Assembly (NCBI GenBank): GCA_028284045.1
Contig: JANQSN010000059.1
Location: forward strand, 57,057 to 121,056
Direction: 5' to 3'
DNA from: Alphaproteobacteria bacterium
GTDB lineage: Bacteria > Pseudomonadota > Alphaproteobacteria > DSM-16000 > Inquilinaceae
DNA length: 64,000 nucleotides
Shown here one piece after another: positions 49,542-59,392 of the stretch (position 1 is the first letter of the stretch; each line of letters starts with the position of its first letter). Both the position numbers and the translations under genes were made by a program. The notes below the pieces were generated by a model. The model made no database searches, was not told the DNA's origin, and was given only the letters and a program-made list of their open reading frames with translations.

Positions 49542-51845
49542 ATGAACGTCAGCGGCCCCATTCCGGCAAAGCGCCCCGCAACTCACCGTCCCGCCCGCCT
49601 CTTTTCACGCCCTGTCCTGGTCCGCCTGGCCGTGCTCACCCTGGTCACGGCATCGTCGCTCGCCGGCCTGCTGGCCCTGCAGCGCCATGTCGACCGGCAG
49701 TTCGACCTGGCGATCGCCGAGCGCAGCCAGGAGGCGCGCCTGACGGCGGCAGCCCGGTTCCTGGAAGATCGGGCGGCCGACCTCGCCGAAGATCTCGACC
49801 TGATGGCCGAGGACCCGCGGCTGGTCGCCGCGTTGGCGGGCGCGACCCCCGACACCGTCGAGGCGCTTTCGGCCCACTACCGGCTGCTGCTGGCCCATAA
49901 TCGGGACTATGCCGCGATCCGGCTGGTCGACGGCCACGGTGTGGAGATCCTGCGGATCGATGCCGCCGAGCCGGTCGTCGACGAGAACGGGCGCGACGCA
50001 CCGGCTGAGCGCCCACCCGATGGCCACGGCCGATCCGACGAGCCCGCCATCGCCGCGGCGCCCGACATCGATTTGCCCCTATCGACCGAAACGGTTTCAA
50101 CCGAGCCCGCGTCCATCGAGACGGCGTCCGCCGCGCCGAAGGCCGCGGATTGGCGTGTGGAACCGGCGGCCGGCGCCGTCCCACGGGCGCACCCGCCGAC
50201 GCTCGGCGCCGGGCGCCTGCTGCACCGCGGCGGGCTCGGCGTCGCCGGCGAACTGATCGTCGATCTCGATACCGATCGGCTGCTCGCCGCGTTGGGCGAC
50301 CGGCTCGCGCTGGACGCGGCGCCGGCGCAGTTCGAGATCCTGCGCAACGACGGGCTGCCGCTCTACCGGTCCGGCACGGCGAACGACGGCACGGCGAACG
50401 ACGGCATGGGCGACGCGCTGACCTCAGCCTTCGCTGGTGCTACGCACTACCGGCTGCGCGATCGCATCGGCGCGGATACGTCGGGCTCCTTCCAGATCGA
50501 CGGCGATCTTGTCGGATTCCACCGGATCCCCATCGGCCAATGGCTTGCAGCGACCTCCGGCAGCGCGGCCGGGCTCTGGCAGGCCGGCGGCGCCCTGGGG
50601 ACGGAGTGGATCCTGACGACCCGGGAGGCGGCCGGAACCTGGTTCGGGCCGGGGTCACAGATGACCCATAGCACCGGCCTCGCCATCGTCGGACTGACGC
50701 TGACCGGCCTCCTGGTGATCAACGGTTTCGTCGCGGTGCGCCTGGCCGACCGCCAGAGCCTGGTCGGCCGGCTGACGGCCCGCGACCGCCAGTTCCGCGA
50801 CCTGGAAGCCAATGTCCGCGGCGTGATCTTCCAATGTGCGCGCCGGCCCGACGGCCGCTTCGCCTTCCGCTATGTCAGTCCGTCGATCGGCGCCCTCTAC
50901 GGCGTCGACCCGGACGCGTTCCTGGATGAGCAGACCGTGTCCGCCATCCACCCCGACGACCGGGCACGCTGGCAGTCGAGCCTGGAGGAGGCAGCAAACC
51001 GTCGCACCGATTGGGACTTCGAAGGCCGCTTCCTGCTGCCCGACGGCGGCGTGCGCTGGTGGCGCGGCATCTCGCGCCCCAGCGAGGGCTGCAACGAGAC
51101 CGTCTTCAACGGCGTCTTCGTCGACATCAACGATAGCAAGCGGCGCGAGCTGGCGCTGATCAAGGCGCAAGACCTGATCCGCCGCCAGGCGGAGGCGCTG
51201 CGCCAGCTCTCCGAGGTCGACGATCTGACCGGTGCGGTCAATCGCCGGCTGCTGATGCGCCGCCTGGAGGGCGAGGCCGCACGGTCGGTACGCTACGGGC
51301 GGCCGCTGACCCTGGCGATCCTCGACGTCGATCACTTCAAGGACATCAACGACCGGCTCGGCCACGATGTCGGCGACCTGGCGCTGACCCAGCTCGTCGC
51401 CACCTGCAAGCGCACCGTGCGCGAGCAGGATGTGGTCGCCCGGCTCGGCGGCGAGGAGTTCGCGGTGCTGCTGCCGGAAACCGGGATCGAGGCGGCCTTC
51501 AGCAGCATCGAACGGCTGCGCGTGACGATCCAGGCGCAGAGCATCGCCCATCCGGCGGCCACCTTCGCCATCACCTGTTCCATCGGCATCGCCGAGTTGG
51601 CCCCGGGCGAGGGCATCGGGGCGCTGATGCGCCGCGCCGACCAGGCGCTCTACCGGGCCAAGCGCGGTGGCCGCAACCGGACCATCCTGGCGGAGCCGCC
51701 GGAGGGGGAACCGGACCCGGCGACCCAGACCAACATCGCGACGGCGCCGCTGGCGCTGCCGCCCTCGGGACCGTCCGCCGGGGCCGGTGCGCCGCCGTCG
51801 ACGCGTCTCGCATCGGCTTGCCAACCGACCACCGAGACGGCCTAA
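49542..51845 (+). CDS. Membrane-anchored PAS-GGDEF diguanylate cyclase
   Basis: A 767-residue sensor cyclase. TM1 about 27-47 (RLAVLTLVTASSLAGLLAL), a large periplasmic region (about 48-380) with a Glu-Pro-Thr-rich low-complexity linker around 165-195, TM2 near 385-405, a PAS domain (about 425-545, YVSPSIGALYGVDPDAF), then GGDEF. The GGDEF motif is RLGGEEFAVLLPE, and the inhibitory I-site RxxD is present as REQD five residues before it. DDLTGAVNRRLLMRRLE and AILDVDHFKDINDRLGHD support an active site. ATG 49542 is preferred; the frame is open to 49455. A 15-base tandem repeat encodes GTANDGTAND near residue 284. Confidence 0.9.
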   Translation: MNVSGPIPAKRPATHRPARLFSRPVLVRLAVLTLVTASSLAGLLALQRHVDRQFDLAIAERSQEARLTAAARFLEDRAADLAEDLDLMAEDPRLVAALAGATPDTVEALSAHYRLLLAHNRDYAAIRLVDGHGVEILRIDAAEPVVDENGRDAPAERPPDGHGRSDEPAIAAAPDIDLPLSTETVSTEPASIETASAAPKAADWRVEPAAGAVPRAHPPTLGAGRLLHRGGLGVAGELIVDLDTDRLLAALGDRLALDAAPAQFEILRNDGLPLYRSGTANDGTANDGMGDALTSAFAGATHYRLRDRIGADTSGSFQIDGDLVGFHRIPIGQWLAATSGSAAGLWQAGGALGTEWILTTREAAGTWFGPGSQMTHSTGLAIVGLTLTGLLVINGFVAVRLADRQSLVGRLTARDRQFRDLEANVRGVIFQCARRPDGRFAFRYVSPSIGALYGVDPDAFLDEQTVSAIHPDDRARWQSSLEEAANRRTDWDFEGRFLLPDGGVRWWRGISRPSEGCNETVFNGVFVDINDSKRRELALIKAQDLIRRQAEALRQLSEVDDLTGAVNRRLLMRRLEGEAARSVRYGRPLTLAILDVDHFKDINDRLGHDVGDLALTQLVATCKRTVREQDVVARLGGEEFAVLLPETGIEAAFSSIERLRVTIQAQSIAHPAATFAITCSIGIAELAPGEGIGALMRRADQALYRAKRGGRNRTILAEPPEGEPDPATQTNIATAPLALPPSGPSAGAGAPPSTRLASACQPTTETA

Positions 51846-51916
51846 TCGGCGGAGATTGGTCCCGGGGCGCTGCGTTGCCCCGCTTGCGCCCAGCACCCCC
51901 AGGAAGGCCACCGCCG

Positions 51917-52906
51917 ATGACCACGGCCGCCCGAGATCCGGGCTTGCGGGATCTCTATCCGGAGATCGACCCTTTCGACTCGGGCCGCCTGGATGTCGGC
52001 GACGGGCACGAGATCTATTGGGAGAGCTGCGGCAACCCGCAAGGCCGCCCGATCATCTTCCTACACGGCGGGCCCGGCGCCGGCTGCATGCCGGCCTATC
52101 GGCGCATCGCCGACCCGGCGCGCTGCCGCATCGTTCTGTTCGACCAGCGCGGCTGCGGCCGGTCGACGCCGCACGGCTCGCTGGAGGCCAACACGACGTG
52201 GCACCTGGTGGCCGATATCGAGCGGCTGCGCGCCCATCTTGGCATCGACCGCTGGCTGGTCTTCGGCGGCTCCTGGGGCAGCGCGCTGGCGCTGGCCTAT
52301 GGCGAGACGCATCGCCAAGCGGTGGCCGGCCTGGTGCTGCGCGGCATCTTCACGCTGCGCCGGTCGGAGCTGTTGTGGTTCTACCAGGACGGCGCGTCCT
52401 GGCTGTTCCCGGATCTGTGGGAAGGGTTCCTGGCGCCCATCCCGCCTGCGGAACGCGACGACCTGATGGCCGCCTATCGGCGCCGCCTGACCGGCCCGGA
52501 TGTCGCCGTTCAACTGGAGGCGGCGCGGGCTTGGAGCCTGTGGGAGGGCGGCACGCTGACGCTAAGGCCCAGCCCCGCCAATCTGCACAGCTTTGGCGAG
52601 GACCGGTTCGCGCTCGCCTTCGCCCGGATCGAGAACCACTATTTCGTCAATGGCGGCTTCTACCCGGAAGGCGGGCTGATCGAGAATGCGGGGCGGCTGA
52701 AGGACATTCCGGGCGTGATCGTCCAGGGCCGCTATGACGTGGTGACGCCGGCACGCACCGCCTTCGACCTCCACCGCGCCTGGCCGGAGGCGGATTTCCA
52801 CCTGATCACCGAGGCCGGGCACGCCTTCGACGAGCCGGGAACCCTCGACCGCCTGATCCGGGCGACCGACGCCTACGCCGCCACGGGCGATCCCCGCGGC
52901 GGTTGA
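51917..52906 (+). CDS. pip: Proline iminopeptidase
   Basis: Alpha/beta hydrolase that removes N-terminal proline from peptides. The 329-residue length is normal. FLHGGPGAGCMPAY (oxyanion loop) and FDQRGCGRSTPHG precede the nucleophile elbow GGSWGSALALAYGE; the catalytic Asp is in IVQGRYDVVTPA and the His in TEAGHAFDEPGT. The start at 51917 follows AGGAAGG; the longer frame reaches into the GGDEF gene. Cytosolic, no signal peptide. Convergent with rpsD. Confidence 0.95.
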   Translation: MTTAARDPGLRDLYPEIDPFDSGRLDVGDGHEIYWESCGNPQGRPIIFLHGGPGAGCMPAYRRIADPARCRIVLFDQRGCGRSTPHGSLEANTTWHLVADIERLRAHLGIDRWLVFGGSWGSALALAYGETHRQAVAGLVLRGIFTLRRSELLWFYQDGASWLFPDLWEGFLAPIPPAERDDLMAAYRRRLTGPDVAVQLEAARAWSLWEGGTLTLRPSPANLHSFGEDRFALAFARIENHYFVNGGFYPEGGLIENAGRLKDIPGVIVQGRYDVVTPARTAFDLHRAWPEADFHLITEAGHAFDEPGTLDRLIRATDAYAATGDPRGG

Positions 52907-52931
52907 CCGTCCGCGCCGGCCCTGGCAGCGA

Positions 52932-53546
52932 TCAGCGGCTGTAGAACTCGATCACCAGGTTCGGTTCCATCGGCACCGCGTAGGGCACATCGGCCAGTTC
53001 CGGCGCGCGGATGTAGCGGCCGCGCAGGCGGTCGTGATCGGCCTCGACATAGTCCGGCACGTCGCGTTCGCCCGACTGGGTGCCGTTCAGCACCAGCGGG
53101 TTGTCCTTCAGCTTCTCCGCCAGAACGATCTCGTCGCCGTCGCGGACCTGGTAGGAGGGCACGGTCACCCGCCGGCCGTTCACCCGGACATGGCCGTGGC
53201 TGACGATCTGGCGCGCGGAGAAGACGGTGGGCACGAACTTCATTCGGTAAACCACGGCGTCGAGCCGGCGCTCCAGAAGCTGGATCAGGTTCTCGCCGGT
53301 ATCGCCGCGCCGCCGCACCGCTTCGGCGTAGTAGCGGCGGAACTGCTTCTCGCCGATATTGCCGTAATAGCCCTTCAGCTTCTGCTTGGCCATCAACTGG
53401 GTGCCGAAATCCGTCGGCTTCTTGCGGCGCTGGCCGTGCTGGCCCGGCCCGTAATTGCGCCGGTTCAGCGGGCTCTTCGGCCGCCCCCAGAGGTTGACGC
53501 CGAGGCGGCGGTCGATCTTGTGCTTGGCACTGAGACGCTTGCTCAT
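52932..53546 (-). CDS. rpsD: 30S ribosomal protein S4
   Basis: Primary 16S rRNA-binding protein of the small subunit. The 204 residues begin [20 protein letters not shown] with the alphaproteobacterial variant of the S4 start, and contain [37 protein letters not shown], the S4 domain [20 protein letters not shown], and end in VIEFYSR. ATG 53546 follows TTAGGAAT. In this organism it stands alone rather than in the alpha operon, as is usual in alphaproteobacteria, and has its own promoter with a leader of about 165 nt. Confidence 0.98.
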   Translation of the reverse strand: MSKRLSAKHKIDRRLGVNLWGRPKSPLNRRNYGPGQHGQRRKKPTDFGTQLMAKQKLKGYYGNIGEKQFRRYYAEAVRRRGDTGENLIQLLERRLDAVVYRMKFVPTVFSARQIVSHGHVRVNGRRVTVPSYQVRDGDEIVLAEKLKDNPLVLNGTQSGERDVPDYVEADHDRLRGRYIRAPELADVPYAVPMEPNLVIEFYSR

Positions 53547-53719
53547 ATTCCTAAGATACTCCAAAGCCGATCGCCGCCCGGACAAGGGCGGTCGCGGCCG
53601 TTGTTGGCGAGGCACGTTGCGGCCCCGGCCCGATTGTCCCGATAGGCCCGGCCCAAGCGGCATCGCCGCCGATGGACAGGCGGGGTCGTCGACCCACGTT
53701 CTCGGGAATGCGAGGCGCC

Positions 53720-53747
53720 ACCCTAGCCCGCGCGCCGCCGCTGTCAA
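53720..53747 (-). promoter_or_regulatory. Predicted sigma-70 promoter of rpsD
   Basis: On the minus strand TTGACA (53747-53742) and TAGGGT (53725-53720) are separated by 16 bases. The -35 is the perfect consensus. It lies just after the trmJ stop (53753), giving rpsD its own transcription start with a long leader. Confidence 0.65.
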
Positions 53748-53752
53748 GACGT

Positions 53753-54565
53753 TCAGCCGTCGGTGTCGGGCGCGCGCCGGGCCGGACGCCCGCCCAGTCG
53801 GCGGCCGGACAGTGCCGTGACGATGCCGTGCAGGGTGCCCAGCTCCGACCCGCTCGCCGCCGTGCGGTGGAAGAGGTTGCGGATGTTGCGGACCATGCCG
53901 GTGCGCTTCTCCGGCGGGTGGAAGAAGCCGGCGGCGTCCAGCTCCTGCTCCAGATGGCGGAAGAACAGCTCCAGTGCGCCCTTCTCCGCCGGCGCGGACG
54001 TGCCGTAGGCGACCGCGTCGGCGGCGGTCTCGCTATGCGCCATCGCCCATTCATAGCCAACCAGCAGCACCGCCTGGGCCAGGTTCAGCGAGGAGAAGGC
54101 GGGGTTCAGCGGGATGGTCACGACCGTGTCGGCCAAGACGACATCGGCATTGTCGAGGCCGGAGCGTTCCGCGCCGAACAGCACACCGGTCTTCGCCAGC
54201 GCCGCCGCTGGCCGGCCCGCCAGATCGGCGCCGAACCCACGGGCGGTGACCACCCGCTTGACCATGTCGCGCGGCCGGGCGGTGGTGGCGAAGACATGGG
54301 CGAGGTCGGCGACCGCCGCCTCCGTCGTGTCGAAGACCGCCGCCGCCTCCAGCACCCGGTCCGCCCCCGCCGCCATCGGCCAGGCTTCCGCGTTGGGCCA
54401 GCCGTCGCGCGGGGCGACCAGCCGCATCCGGGTCAGCCCGCAATTCAGCATGGCCCGCGCCGCCGCCCCGATGTTCTGCGCGAGCTGCGGGCGCACCAGC
54501 ACGATCGCCGGTCCGAACCCCGCCCCCGAAGTATCGGCCGCCGCCGGTTCGGCCCGGCGGATCAT
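53753..54565 (-). CDS. trmJ: tRNA/rRNA 2'-O-methyltransferase, TrmJ-like (SpoU family)
   Basis: SAM-dependent SPOUT enzyme that methylates ribose at tRNA position 32. The 270-residue protein has [19 protein letters not shown] (RNA-binding side) and the deep-knot SAM site in [29 protein letters not shown]. The extra C-terminal helical region ([17 protein letters not shown]...[18 protein letters not shown]) is characteristic of TrmJ. The ATG at 54565 overlaps the cimA stop by 4 bases (ATGA). Group assignment to TrmJ is by motif; other SpoU methyltransferases share the knot. Confidence 0.88.
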   Translation of the reverse strand: MIRRAEPAAADTSGAGFGPAIVLVRPQLAQNIGAAARAMLNCGLTRMRLVAPRDGWPNAEAWPMAAGADRVLEAAAVFDTTEAAVADLAHVFATTARPRDMVKRVVTARGFGADLAGRPAAALAKTGVLFGAERSGLDNADVVLADTVVTIPLNPAFSSLNLAQAVLLVGYEWAMAHSETAADAVAYGTSAPAEKGALELFFRHLEQELDAAGFFHPPEKRTGMVRNIRNLFHRTAASGSELGTLHGIVTALSGRRLGGRPARRAPDTDG

Positions 54566-56160
54566 ACCGGCCGGGCGCCGGTGGTCATCAGCTTGTAGAC
54601 GAAGCTGTCGCCCAGCGCGTCGAACGAGGCATCGATGATATTGGTGGAGACGCCGACGGTGGCCCAGCGCTGCGCGCCCTCGCCGCCGCCATCCATGCTC
54701 TCGATCCACACCCGCGGCATGGCGCCCGACGCGTCGGAGGCGTGCAGGATGCGCACGCGGTAGTCGACCAACAGCATGCCGGCCAGTTCGGGATAGGCCG
54801 GTTCCAGCGCCTTGCGCAGCGCCCGGTCGATGGCGTTCACCGGGCCGTTGCCGTCGGCGACGGTGTGCACCGTCTCCCCGCCGACGCGCACCTTGACGCT
54901 GGCCTCGCTCTCGGTGACCAAGTGGCCGCGGGCGTTGTAGCGCCGCTCGTCGGTCACCGAGAAGCGTAGCAACTCGAAGAAGTCCGGCACCTGCCCCAGC
55001 ATCCGCCGCGCCAGCAGCGCGAAGCTGGCGACCGCGCCGTCATAGGCATAGCCCTCGAACTCGCGCTGTTTGACCAACGCCACCAGCCGCTCCACCGCCG
55101 GCCCGCCATCGGTCTCGATCCCCAGCTCGGCCAGCCGGTCCAGCACGTTGGAGCGGCCCGCTTGGTCGGAGACGACGATCTCGCGGCGGTTGCCCACCCG
55201 CTCCGGCGCGATGTGCTCGTAGCTCTTCGGGTCGCGCGCCACGGCGGAGACGTGCAGGCCCCCCTTATGGGCAAACGCGTTCTCCCCGACATAGGGCGCG
55301 CCGCGGTCGGGCGCGCGGTTCAGCCGCTCGTCGAAGGCGCGGCTGAGCTGGGTCAGGCCGGCAAGCTGGGCGTCCGACACGCCGGTCTCATAGCCCATCT
55401 TGACCATCAGCGTCGGCAGCAGCGTCACCAGATTGGCGTTGCCGCAGCGCTCCCCCAACCCGTTCAGCGTGCCCTGCACCTGGCGCGCCCCGGCGCGCAC
55501 GGCGGCCAGGGAGTTGGCAACGGCGTTGCCGGTGTCGTTATGGGCGTGGATGCCGAGGCGTTCGCCCGGCACGCGGCCCGCCGCCGCCTCGGTGATCGCC
55601 GACACCTCATGCGGCAGGGCCCCGCCATTGGTGTCGCACAGCACCACCCACCGCGCGCCGGCCTGCAAGGCAGCGTCCAGGCAGGCCAGCGCAAAGTCCG
55701 GATTGGCCTTGTAGCCGTCGAAGAAGTGCTCGGCGTCGAACAGCGCCTCCGCCCCGCGGGCGACGATCGCCGCGACGCTGTCGGCGATCAGCGTCAGGTT
55801 CTCCGACCGCTCGATGCCCAGCGCGGTGTCGACATGGAAGTCCCAGGTCTTGCCGACCAGGCAGACCGCCGGCGTCTGGGCATTCAACACCGCCGACAGG
55901 CCGGGATCGTTGGCGACGCTGCGGCCCGGCCGGCGGGTCATGCCGAAGGCGGTCAGCCGCGCAGACCCCAAAGCCGGCGGTTTGGCAAAGAAGGCGTCGT
56001 CGGTCGGGTTGGCACCGGGCCAGCCGCCTTCGACATAGTCGATGCCCAGGCGGTCCAGCGACGCCGCGATCGCCGCCTTGTCGGCGACGGTGAAGCCGAT
56101 GCCTTGCGTCTGCGCGCCATCGCGCAGCGTCGTGTCGAAGAGATAGATCCGCTCGCCCAT
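54562..56160 (-). CDS. cimA: (R)-citramalate synthase
   Basis: Condenses pyruvate with acetyl-CoA to give citramalate, an alternative entry to isoleucine biosynthesis. The 532-residue protein has the HMGL-like barrel opening IYLFDTTLRDGAQTQGIGF, the metal ligand pair in GIHAHNDTGNAVANSLAAV, GGLHVSAVARDPKSYEHI, and a C-terminal LeuA-type allosteric domain (about 410-520). ALPHEV and QGTLNGLGERCGNANLV are typical of the long CimA clade rather than of LeuA or homocitrate synthase. Start at ATG 56160; a longer frame to 56196 would overlap cysS. trmJ is coupled downstream. Confidence 0.93.
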   Translation of the reverse strand: MGERIYLFDTTLRDGAQTQGIGFTVADKAAIAASLDRLGIDYVEGGWPGANPTDDAFFAKPPALGSARLTAFGMTRRPGRSVANDPGLSAVLNAQTPAVCLVGKTWDFHVDTALGIERSENLTLIADSVAAIVARGAEALFDAEHFFDGYKANPDFALACLDAALQAGARWVVLCDTNGGALPHEVSAITEAAAGRVPGERLGIHAHNDTGNAVANSLAAVRAGARQVQGTLNGLGERCGNANLVTLLPTLMVKMGYETGVSDAQLAGLTQLSRAFDERLNRAPDRGAPYVGENAFAHKGGLHVSAVARDPKSYEHIAPERVGNRREIVVSDQAGRSNVLDRLAELGIETDGGPAVERLVALVKQREFEGYAYDGAVASFALLARRMLGQVPDFFELLRFSVTDERRYNARGHLVTESEASVKVRVGGETVHTVADGNGPVNAIDRALRKALEPAYPELAGMLLVDYRVRILHASDASGAMPRVWIESMDGGGEGAQRWATVGVSTNIIDASFDALGDSFVYKLMTTGARPV

Positions 56161-56180
56161 CGGTCGCCCCAATCCCGCCG

Positions 56181-57587
56181 TCAGGCCTGCCGCCAAGTGG
56201 TGCCGCCGGGGCCGTCCTCCAGAACGATGCCGTCGGCGGCCAATGCGGCGCGGATGCGGTCGGCCTCGGCGAAGTCGCGGGCCTTGCGCGCCGCCTGCCG
56301 CTCGGCGATCCGCGCCTCGATCGCCGCGGCCACGTCGGTATCCACCGCGCCCTGGAACCAGGTTTCGGGATCTTGGGCCAACACGCCGATCAGCCGGCCT
56401 GCGGCCAGGAAGGCCGCCGCGACGTCGCGGTCGTCGGGCCGTTCGGCCAGCCGGCCGGCCTGCGCATCCAGCGCGGCCAGCGCCCGCGGCAGGTTCAAGT
56501 CGTCCTCCAGCCCGGCGAGCACCGCACCGTCGAGCGCCGTGCCGCTATCCTCAGGGTCGGCCGTATCCCGTGGCCCCAGCGCGCCCGCCTCGCGCGCGGC
56601 CAGGAGAACGCGGTACCAGCGGTCCAGCCGGGCCTTCGCAGCGCGCAGCCCGTCGCGGGTGAAGTCCAGCGGCTGGCGGTAGTGCGCGGCCAGCAGCGCC
56701 AGGCGGATCGCCTCCCCCCAGCCCGGGAATTCATCCAACAGGTCGCGCACGGTGATGAAGTTGCCGAGGCTCTTCGACATCTTCTCGCCGTCCACCTGGA
56801 CATAGCCGTTGTGCATCCACACCCCGGCCATCAGCGCCCCGTCATGGGCACCGCAGCTCTGCGCGATCTCGTTCTCATGATGCGGGAAGACGAGGTCGAT
56901 GCCGCCGCCATGGATATCGAAGCGACGGCCGAGAAAGACACGCGACATGGCCGAGCATTCGATGTGCCAGCCGGGCCGGCCGGTGCCCCAGGGGCTCTCC
57001 CAGCCGGGCTCGTCCGCGGCCGACGGCTTCCACAGCACGAAGTCCGCCGGATCGCGCTTGTAGGGCGCCACCTCCACCCGCGCGCCGGCGATCAGCTCGT
57101 CGCGGCTGTGGCCCGACAGCCGGCCGTAGTCCGCCAGCGACGGCACGTGAAACAGCACATGGCCGTCGGCGGCATAGGCGTGGCCGGCCGCCACCAGCTC
57201 GCCGATCATCGCGATCATCTCGCCGATATGGTGGGTTGCCCGCGGCTGCTCGGTCGGCGCCAGCGCGCCCAGCGCGGCCATGTCCTCCTGATAGGCGGCG
57301 GCGGTCCGCTGCGTGATTTCCGCGATCGGCTCGCCGCTCTGGCGGTGGCGCTCGATGATCTTGTCGTCGACATCGGTGATGTTGCGCACATAAGTGACCG
57401 CGCCCGCCCCGTAGAGCCGGCGGAGCAGCCGGAACAGCACGTCGAAGACGACCACCGGCCGCGCATTGCCGATATGGGCGAAGTCGTAGACCGTGGGACC
57501 GCACACATAGAGGCGAACGCGCGCGGGATCCTCCGGCACGAAGGGCGCCTTCGCGCGGGTCAACGTGTTGTGCAGGACCAGTGCCAT
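56181..57587 (-). CDS. cysS: Cysteinyl-tRNA synthetase
   Basis: Class I synthetase of 468 residues. [20 protein letters not shown] holds the zinc-binding Cys and the HIGN version of the HIGH motif; [14 protein letters not shown], the zinc ligands in [12 protein letters not shown] and [13 protein letters not shown], and [10 protein letters not shown] complete the active site. The C-terminal anticodon region is present ([20 protein letters not shown]). The start at 57587 is the conserved [11 protein letters not shown]. cimA follows with a 20-base gap. Confidence 0.97.
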   Translation of the reverse strand: MALVLHNTLTRAKAPFVPEDPARVRLYVCGPTVYDFAHIGNARPVVVFDVLFRLLRRLYGAGAVTYVRNITDVDDKIIERHRQSGEPIAEITQRTAAAYQEDMAALGALAPTEQPRATHHIGEMIAMIGELVAAGHAYAADGHVLFHVPSLADYGRLSGHSRDELIAGARVEVAPYKRDPADFVLWKPSAADEPGWESPWGTGRPGWHIECSAMSRVFLGRRFDIHGGGIDLVFPHHENEIAQSCGAHDGALMAGVWMHNGYVQVDGEKMSKSLGNFITVRDLLDEFPGWGEAIRLALLAAHYRQPLDFTRDGLRAAKARLDRWYRVLLAAREAGALGPRDTADPEDSGTALDGAVLAGLEDDLNLPRALAALDAQAGRLAERPDDRDVAAAFLAAGRLIGVLAQDPETWFQGAVDTDVAAAIEARIAERQAARKARDFAEADRIRAALAADGIVLEDGPGGTTWRQA

Positions 57588-57613
57588 GACCGCCGCCCGA
57601 GGTTCGCCCGCGC

Positions 57614-59341
57614 TCAGGTGGTCCGGCCGTAGGCGCGGCTGAAGCGCGGCGACTGCGGCACATGCGACGGCCGGGCCGGGCGGTGGCCGACCGCCATCGG
57701 GACCGGTGGCATCGCCGGCGCGGGCGCGGACGCCGGCGCCCGATCGGACGCCTGCCCGTCCCCCTCGCGATCCCCGGCATCGCCTTCGACGTCGTCCTCG
57801 TCGTCGTCGCCGTCGTCGTCCAGGGCGAAGGCCGGATCGTCGAAGCCGAGCTCCAGCAGGATCTCCGCGAAGTCGGCGGCGTCGATGTCGTCACCGTCGA
57901 TCAGGCGCGCCCAGCCGCGGCTGTCCAGCACCACGCCGGCCAGTAGCCCCTCGCGCACCAACTGGCTGTCGTGCTGGAACTGCAGCGCGTCGAACTCGCG
58001 GAAATCTTCGCGCAGGCGGACCAGCCAGCCGACCGGATCGCGCGCATTGCGGCGGTCGACCACGGCGAACGACTTGGCGTGCCAGACGATCCGGTCGACG
58101 GCGGCCACCTGCTCCGCCGTCACGCCTTCCAGCGCGTCGGCCGCCACCTTGATCAGGTCCTCGCGGGTAAACGGCTCGTTCCGCGCGCTGTAGGCGCGGT
58201 GCAGGGTGCGCAGGATGCGGTATTGGCGGTCGCGCCCGAGAAAGCCGATCGGCGGCTGCCCCAGGGCCTCCACCGCCTGCGCCTGCGCTTCCTGGGGATC
58301 GGCCGCCGGGGCGGGCCCGAGCATCGCGAGCGACAGCTCCAGCGGCAGGCGAAAATCGCCGCCCGGCGCGATCCGGGTCAGCAGCGGATGCGCCTCGATG
58401 AGTTGGCCGAAGCCGCGCAGGCCGAAGGACCGGGGATCGAGGCCGCCCGCCTGACGCCGCAGGCTGCCGATCAGGATGCGCGGCGGCAGCACCGCGCCGC
58501 GACCGAACTCCAGCACCAACCGGGCGACCGCGCCATCCAGCGCGTCGAGCGGCCGGGACGGTGCCGGCCCGCGCGGCGGCGCCGATCGCGCCACGCCGCC
58601 CGACCCTGCCTCGAACGCCACCTCCGCATCGGCGACGCCGCCGTCCTCGTCGCCAAGATCGTCGATCACCGGGACCGGTTCCGCCACCGGCGGGCGGGCG
58701 CCGCCGGACGCCCGGGCCGAGGACCGCTCGCCCCGGGCCGGACGCTCGCGCCCCGACCCGTCGCTGCGCCCATCGCCGCGGCCGGGGCGCCCCGGCCGCC
58801 CCGGCGACTCGCCTGGGCCTGCGCCAGCCTCCGCCGGATCCGGGTCGGCGGGCGGCAGGCTCTCATAGGCCAGAAACTGATCGCAGTTGTTGCGGAAGAT
58901 CAGGTTGGTCTTCTCCTCCCAGCCGATGCCGATCACCATGCGGTTGTGGCGGCGCAGGCCCCGCGACAGGGCGCTGAAGTCGCTGTCGGCGGTCAGCAGG
59001 AAGATGACCCGGACATCCGGGCTGGTGACCAGCGTCTCCATCGCATCGACGGAGAGCTGCATGTCCAGGCTGTTCTTCGACCGGTTGATATAGGTGGTCT
59101 GCACCTGGTCGAAGCCGGCGCGCAGGAACGGCGCGCGCATGGTGCGCAGCTTGAACCAGTCGGCATAGGCGCGCCGGATCACCGGCCGGGACAACGCATG
59201 GATGCGCTGCATCACCCGGGTGATGTCGAAATCCATCAGCCCGCGCTCGCGGTCGACCGCCATGTTCTCCACATCGACGAAGACGGCCGAGATCGGCGGC
59301 CCTTCGTCGAGCAGGCGTCTGAGATCGGTGCTCGCATCCAT
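57614..59341 (-). CDS. NYN domain (LabA/DUF88) protein with LOTUS/OST-HTH domain
   Basis: A 575-residue predicted RNase-like protein. Residues 15-160 form a NYN/PIN-like nuclease domain with acidic metal-binding residues in AVFVDVENMAVD (D23), SLDMQLSVDAME (D93), and LLTADSDFSALSRGL (D119, D121). A Gly/Pro/Arg-rich linker (about 165-260) precedes an OST-HTH/LOTUS domain (about 264-335: LVLEFGRGAVLPPRILIGSL, GLRGFGQLIEAHPLL). A second helical region (about 370-500) and an acidic tail (around 530-555, DDDGDDDEDDVEG) follow. ATG 59341 follows GAAGGG. Target RNA unknown. Its neighbours cysS and gltX are both aminoacyl-tRNA synthetase genes. Confidence 0.82.
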   Translation of the reverse strand: MDASTDLRRLLDEGPPISAVFVDVENMAVDRERGLMDFDITRVMQRIHALSRPVIRRAYADWFKLRTMRAPFLRAGFDQVQTTYINRSKNSLDMQLSVDAMETLVTSPDVRVIFLLTADSDFSALSRGLRRHNRMVIGIGWEEKTNLIFRNNCDQFLAYESLPPADPDPAEAGAGPGESPGRPGRPGRGDGRSDGSGRERPARGERSSARASGGARPPVAEPVPVIDDLGDEDGGVADAEVAFEAGSGGVARSAPPRGPAPSRPLDALDGAVARLVLEFGRGAVLPPRILIGSLRRQAGGLDPRSFGLRGFGQLIEAHPLLTRIAPGGDFRLPLELSLAMLGPAPAADPQEAQAQAVEALGQPPIGFLGRDRQYRILRTLHRAYSARNEPFTREDLIKVAADALEGVTAEQVAAVDRIVWHAKSFAVVDRRNARDPVGWLVRLREDFREFDALQFQHDSQLVREGLLAGVVLDSRGWARLIDGDDIDAADFAEILLELGFDDPAFALDDDGDDDEDDVEGDAGDREGDGQASDRAPASAPAPAMPPVPMAVGHRPARPSHVPQSPRFSRAYGRTT

Positions 59342-59392
59342 CAGATGCACCCTTCAACTCTGTCGGGTCGCCGAGGCCGGGACGGCCGCCGG

